Shown piece by piece: positions 61,899-64,000 of a stretch of DNA of 64,000 nt. Position 1 is the first letter of the stretch, and every line of letters starts with the position of its first letter. The stretch spans positions 620,001 through 684,000 of the forward strand of contig NW_027506917.1 of the NCBI RefSeq assembly GCF_052324685.1, read 5' to 3'. The translations under genes were made by a program, and so were the position numbers. This DNA comes from Brachyhypopomus gauderio. Its lineage: Eukaryota; Chordata; Actinopteri; Gymnotiformes; Hypopomidae. A model generated the notes under the pieces. It did no database searches and had not been told where the DNA came from. It saw only the letters and a program-made list of their open reading frames with translations.

Positions 61899-64000
61899 AC
61901 CCCATCTCCCCTGACCTCTTCGTGCACAGCCTTTCTCAAATGGACGTAGTGTTGTCACCACAACCCATTGTTGACCTACACTGTTGTGTTTTATGGAATG
62001 GGATTTTTTTTCAAACAAAAAGATGTTAGATTTAGATCTAGACCACCTTAAATTTAAACCACTTAGATGACAAATGAACAAATCCATCATTTTCTGACAA
62101 TAAGTGTCATAAATTCATCAATTATACAGATTATTAATGGAAACTGTCTTCTTCACAACTGACTTGGTTCCTCGTAATTGATCATTTATCACTGTATAAT
62201 GTTCTGCACTGTGAAATACATCAGCGTGGGTCATTTTTAGCATTCCAGAAGGACTGAGCTCATTGTGCTACAGGTCTTCATTACACCTTGTCAAGGCCAG
62301 AATGAACATGTCATTTATAGGTCTACAGCGTATGATCACTGTTGTTTGTGCGTGGGATGCCGCCTTTTGCAGCAATCGAAGTCCATTAAAGCTGCAGTTG
62401 TGAAAGAAGTCTTGATTTCTCAGTGGGTGGCTTCAGAGAGCGTATTAGTGAAACTAATTACTACTCACAAACGTTGGAAACAGCGCAAGAATCCTTTTGC
62501 ACTGACTGATTTGTGCTGCCTGCATTATGACTGACTGAAATACATCAAAAAGAAATTAAGAGTCTGAAGAAGTTTCAGCAATGCCAACTGACAATTCCAG
62601 GGTTGTCAAACTTTATTCCACTGAAAACTGATGAACTTTTGTGCATTTTATTTAACATTTATTTTACAACAAATGAAATCCTGCTAATGATTCTAACTCT
62701 TCACAATAACCTACCAATGACAAATTTGTCATTGATGAACTCACTAAAGGAAAACTAGTGTTGGATATACGTTCAATTATGCTTTCATAATGAAGTCAAG
62801 GTGGCAGTACGTTCTGTGCAGCCAATGAAATGGTGCGATGCATTCAGGGTGCTCCTACATTCTCAGAAGGGAAATGCCTCACTAAGGCTTTGTCTGATTG
62901 GCTCTGTGGAGGTGATCTTCGCTCTCGTGTTCACCTACAGTAACCAAGCAATTTACACCATTGGATCTTCCAATCTAGGTCAAGTGAGCTTTAGCACTTG
63001 GTTAAGCATCAGATCAGACACACCAGAAGGAGGGTCAGGCCTGGCTGTGCTTCAGCAGACCGATCAAGCGGTTCAAACTGTAGTTACAAAATGCACCATT
63101 GTACGCTGCATACAGTATGTTTACAGTGGATGGTGAGTATATGTTCAAATTAGAACAAGGAAGGGACAGGTACAGCTGAATATAACACTACTTCATTCAG
63201 TCCACACAAAGTCTGTGTCAATGGAAGACCTTATAATGTAGGTCAGAGACCTTGGGTTTAATACAACGCAGACTATGCAGGTTTCAGCCTCCTCTCAAAG
63301 AGACTAGACTGAACAGGAAGCAAAAAAAAGCCCTCAGCACACTAGGTCTACGTTTGCATTTGAGGTCTACGTTTGCAATGGAAAGTAGAAACATTTGAAA
63401 AAAATGACGTGGGGGGTTTGTTAGCCACTCTGAGCAACCAAACGATAGATCTGCTATACAGCCGCACACACAGCTGCATGCACGTCCCTACAGTTTGCTA
63501 GTTTGGTAGAGAGCCCCTGTTGGTAATGCAAAATGCAAAAGAGAACAGCTCCTTTCTCAGCAAGAGGAAGATGGGGTTTGTCGTGGTGTGGAGGCCCCCC
63601 GCCAGTCACCTCCGTCAGCTGTGGCGGTGTTTGTGATGTCCTGTCTTTTGTTGTATGTACACCCCTCACGTGGGTGGTACCCATCAGTGAGTTTTCCACC
63701 TGAGGCTGGATTTGTCTTTGTCTATTTATGTTGTATGTTTGTACCAGCTCGTTGCTGGTTATTGTTTCTTATTTTAGACCACCATTTTTATGTTCAATCA
63801 CCTTTTTGTTATTCAATCACCGGTTTTTTCCCCCAGAGACTTGCGTGTTTGCTTTCTCTTCTGTGCACACTCTCTCCCCCTGTGACTGGGTTAAAAACAG
63901 GGCTTCTCAGACATCTGGATAACCAGCTTAACTGCTGACTTATTATTTAGTTATTAACCTTATTCAGTAATAACTTTAAATCCTCCAGTAACTACATCAG
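60421..64000. other. intergenic sequence upstream of vipr1
   Basis: I see no exon, RNA gene or recognisable transposon in these 3.6 kb. Open frames are short and lack any known motif. The one clear structure is the (TC)n microsatellite listed separately. Confidence 0.5.
61804..61897. repeat. (TC)n microsatellite
   Basis: About 46 uninterrupted TC units upstream of vipr1. Glu-Arg-repeat frames on the minus strand come from this tract. Confidence 0.97.

Noticed and set aside
62265..62534. 89-codon plus-strand frame in the right flank
   Set aside because: No recognisable domain, no splice partners and no conserved motif.

Overview
This is vertebrate nuclear DNA, and the gene content, short introns and repeat types point to a teleost fish. 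All genes are split into short exons with GT-AG junctions. Proteins rebuilt from these exons are full-length, close relatives of human genes. The repeats include an Angel-like palindromic MITE, a hAT-type MITE and a Tc1 relic, which are usual in fish genomes. I cannot tell the order or species.

Layout, left to right. (1) Positions 319-3280, plus strand: the last four coding exons of a phospholipase C delta gene (plcd1-like). (2) 6859-17210, minus strand: complete ctdspl, a small CTD phosphatase with seven coding exons, carrying mir-26a in an intron; its tail faces plcd1. (3) 20671-25436, plus: complete hhatl, an MBOAT-family protein with 11 coding exons. (4) 26666-29765, plus: complete klhl40, a BTB-BACK-Kelch muscle protein with six exons. 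(5) 32394-35539, minus: zbtb47, a BTB zinc-finger protein with five exons found; the exon with the start codon was not identified. (6) 41510-60136, minus: complete vipr1, a class B GPCR for VIP/PACAP, with 13 coding exons. From about 60.4 kb to the end I see no gene.

The gene set matches human 3p22. CTDSPL and PLCD1 are one human block; VIPR1, ZBTB47, KLHL40 and HHATL are another, several Mb away as I recall it. Here the two blocks touch, and hhatl and klhl40, both known as striated-muscle genes, stand in tandem 1.2 kb apart. The genes do not form a pathway; they share an old linkage group.

The non-coding part is rich in short tandem repeats: a 17-bp minisatellite next to ctdspl exon 1, a 24-bp minisatellite with 120-bp higher-order structure and an interstitial telomeric repeat in vipr1 introns, several 22-24-nt G/C homopolymers, and long dinucleotide tracts close to two vipr1 splice acceptors. 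I found no clearly new gene system. The best leads are the (TG)n-T8 acceptor of vipr1 exon 8, the short inverted-repeat elements, and the promoter and intron repeats. All exon limits were read by eye from reading frame, splice consensus and remembered family sequence; none was checked against a database or transcripts.
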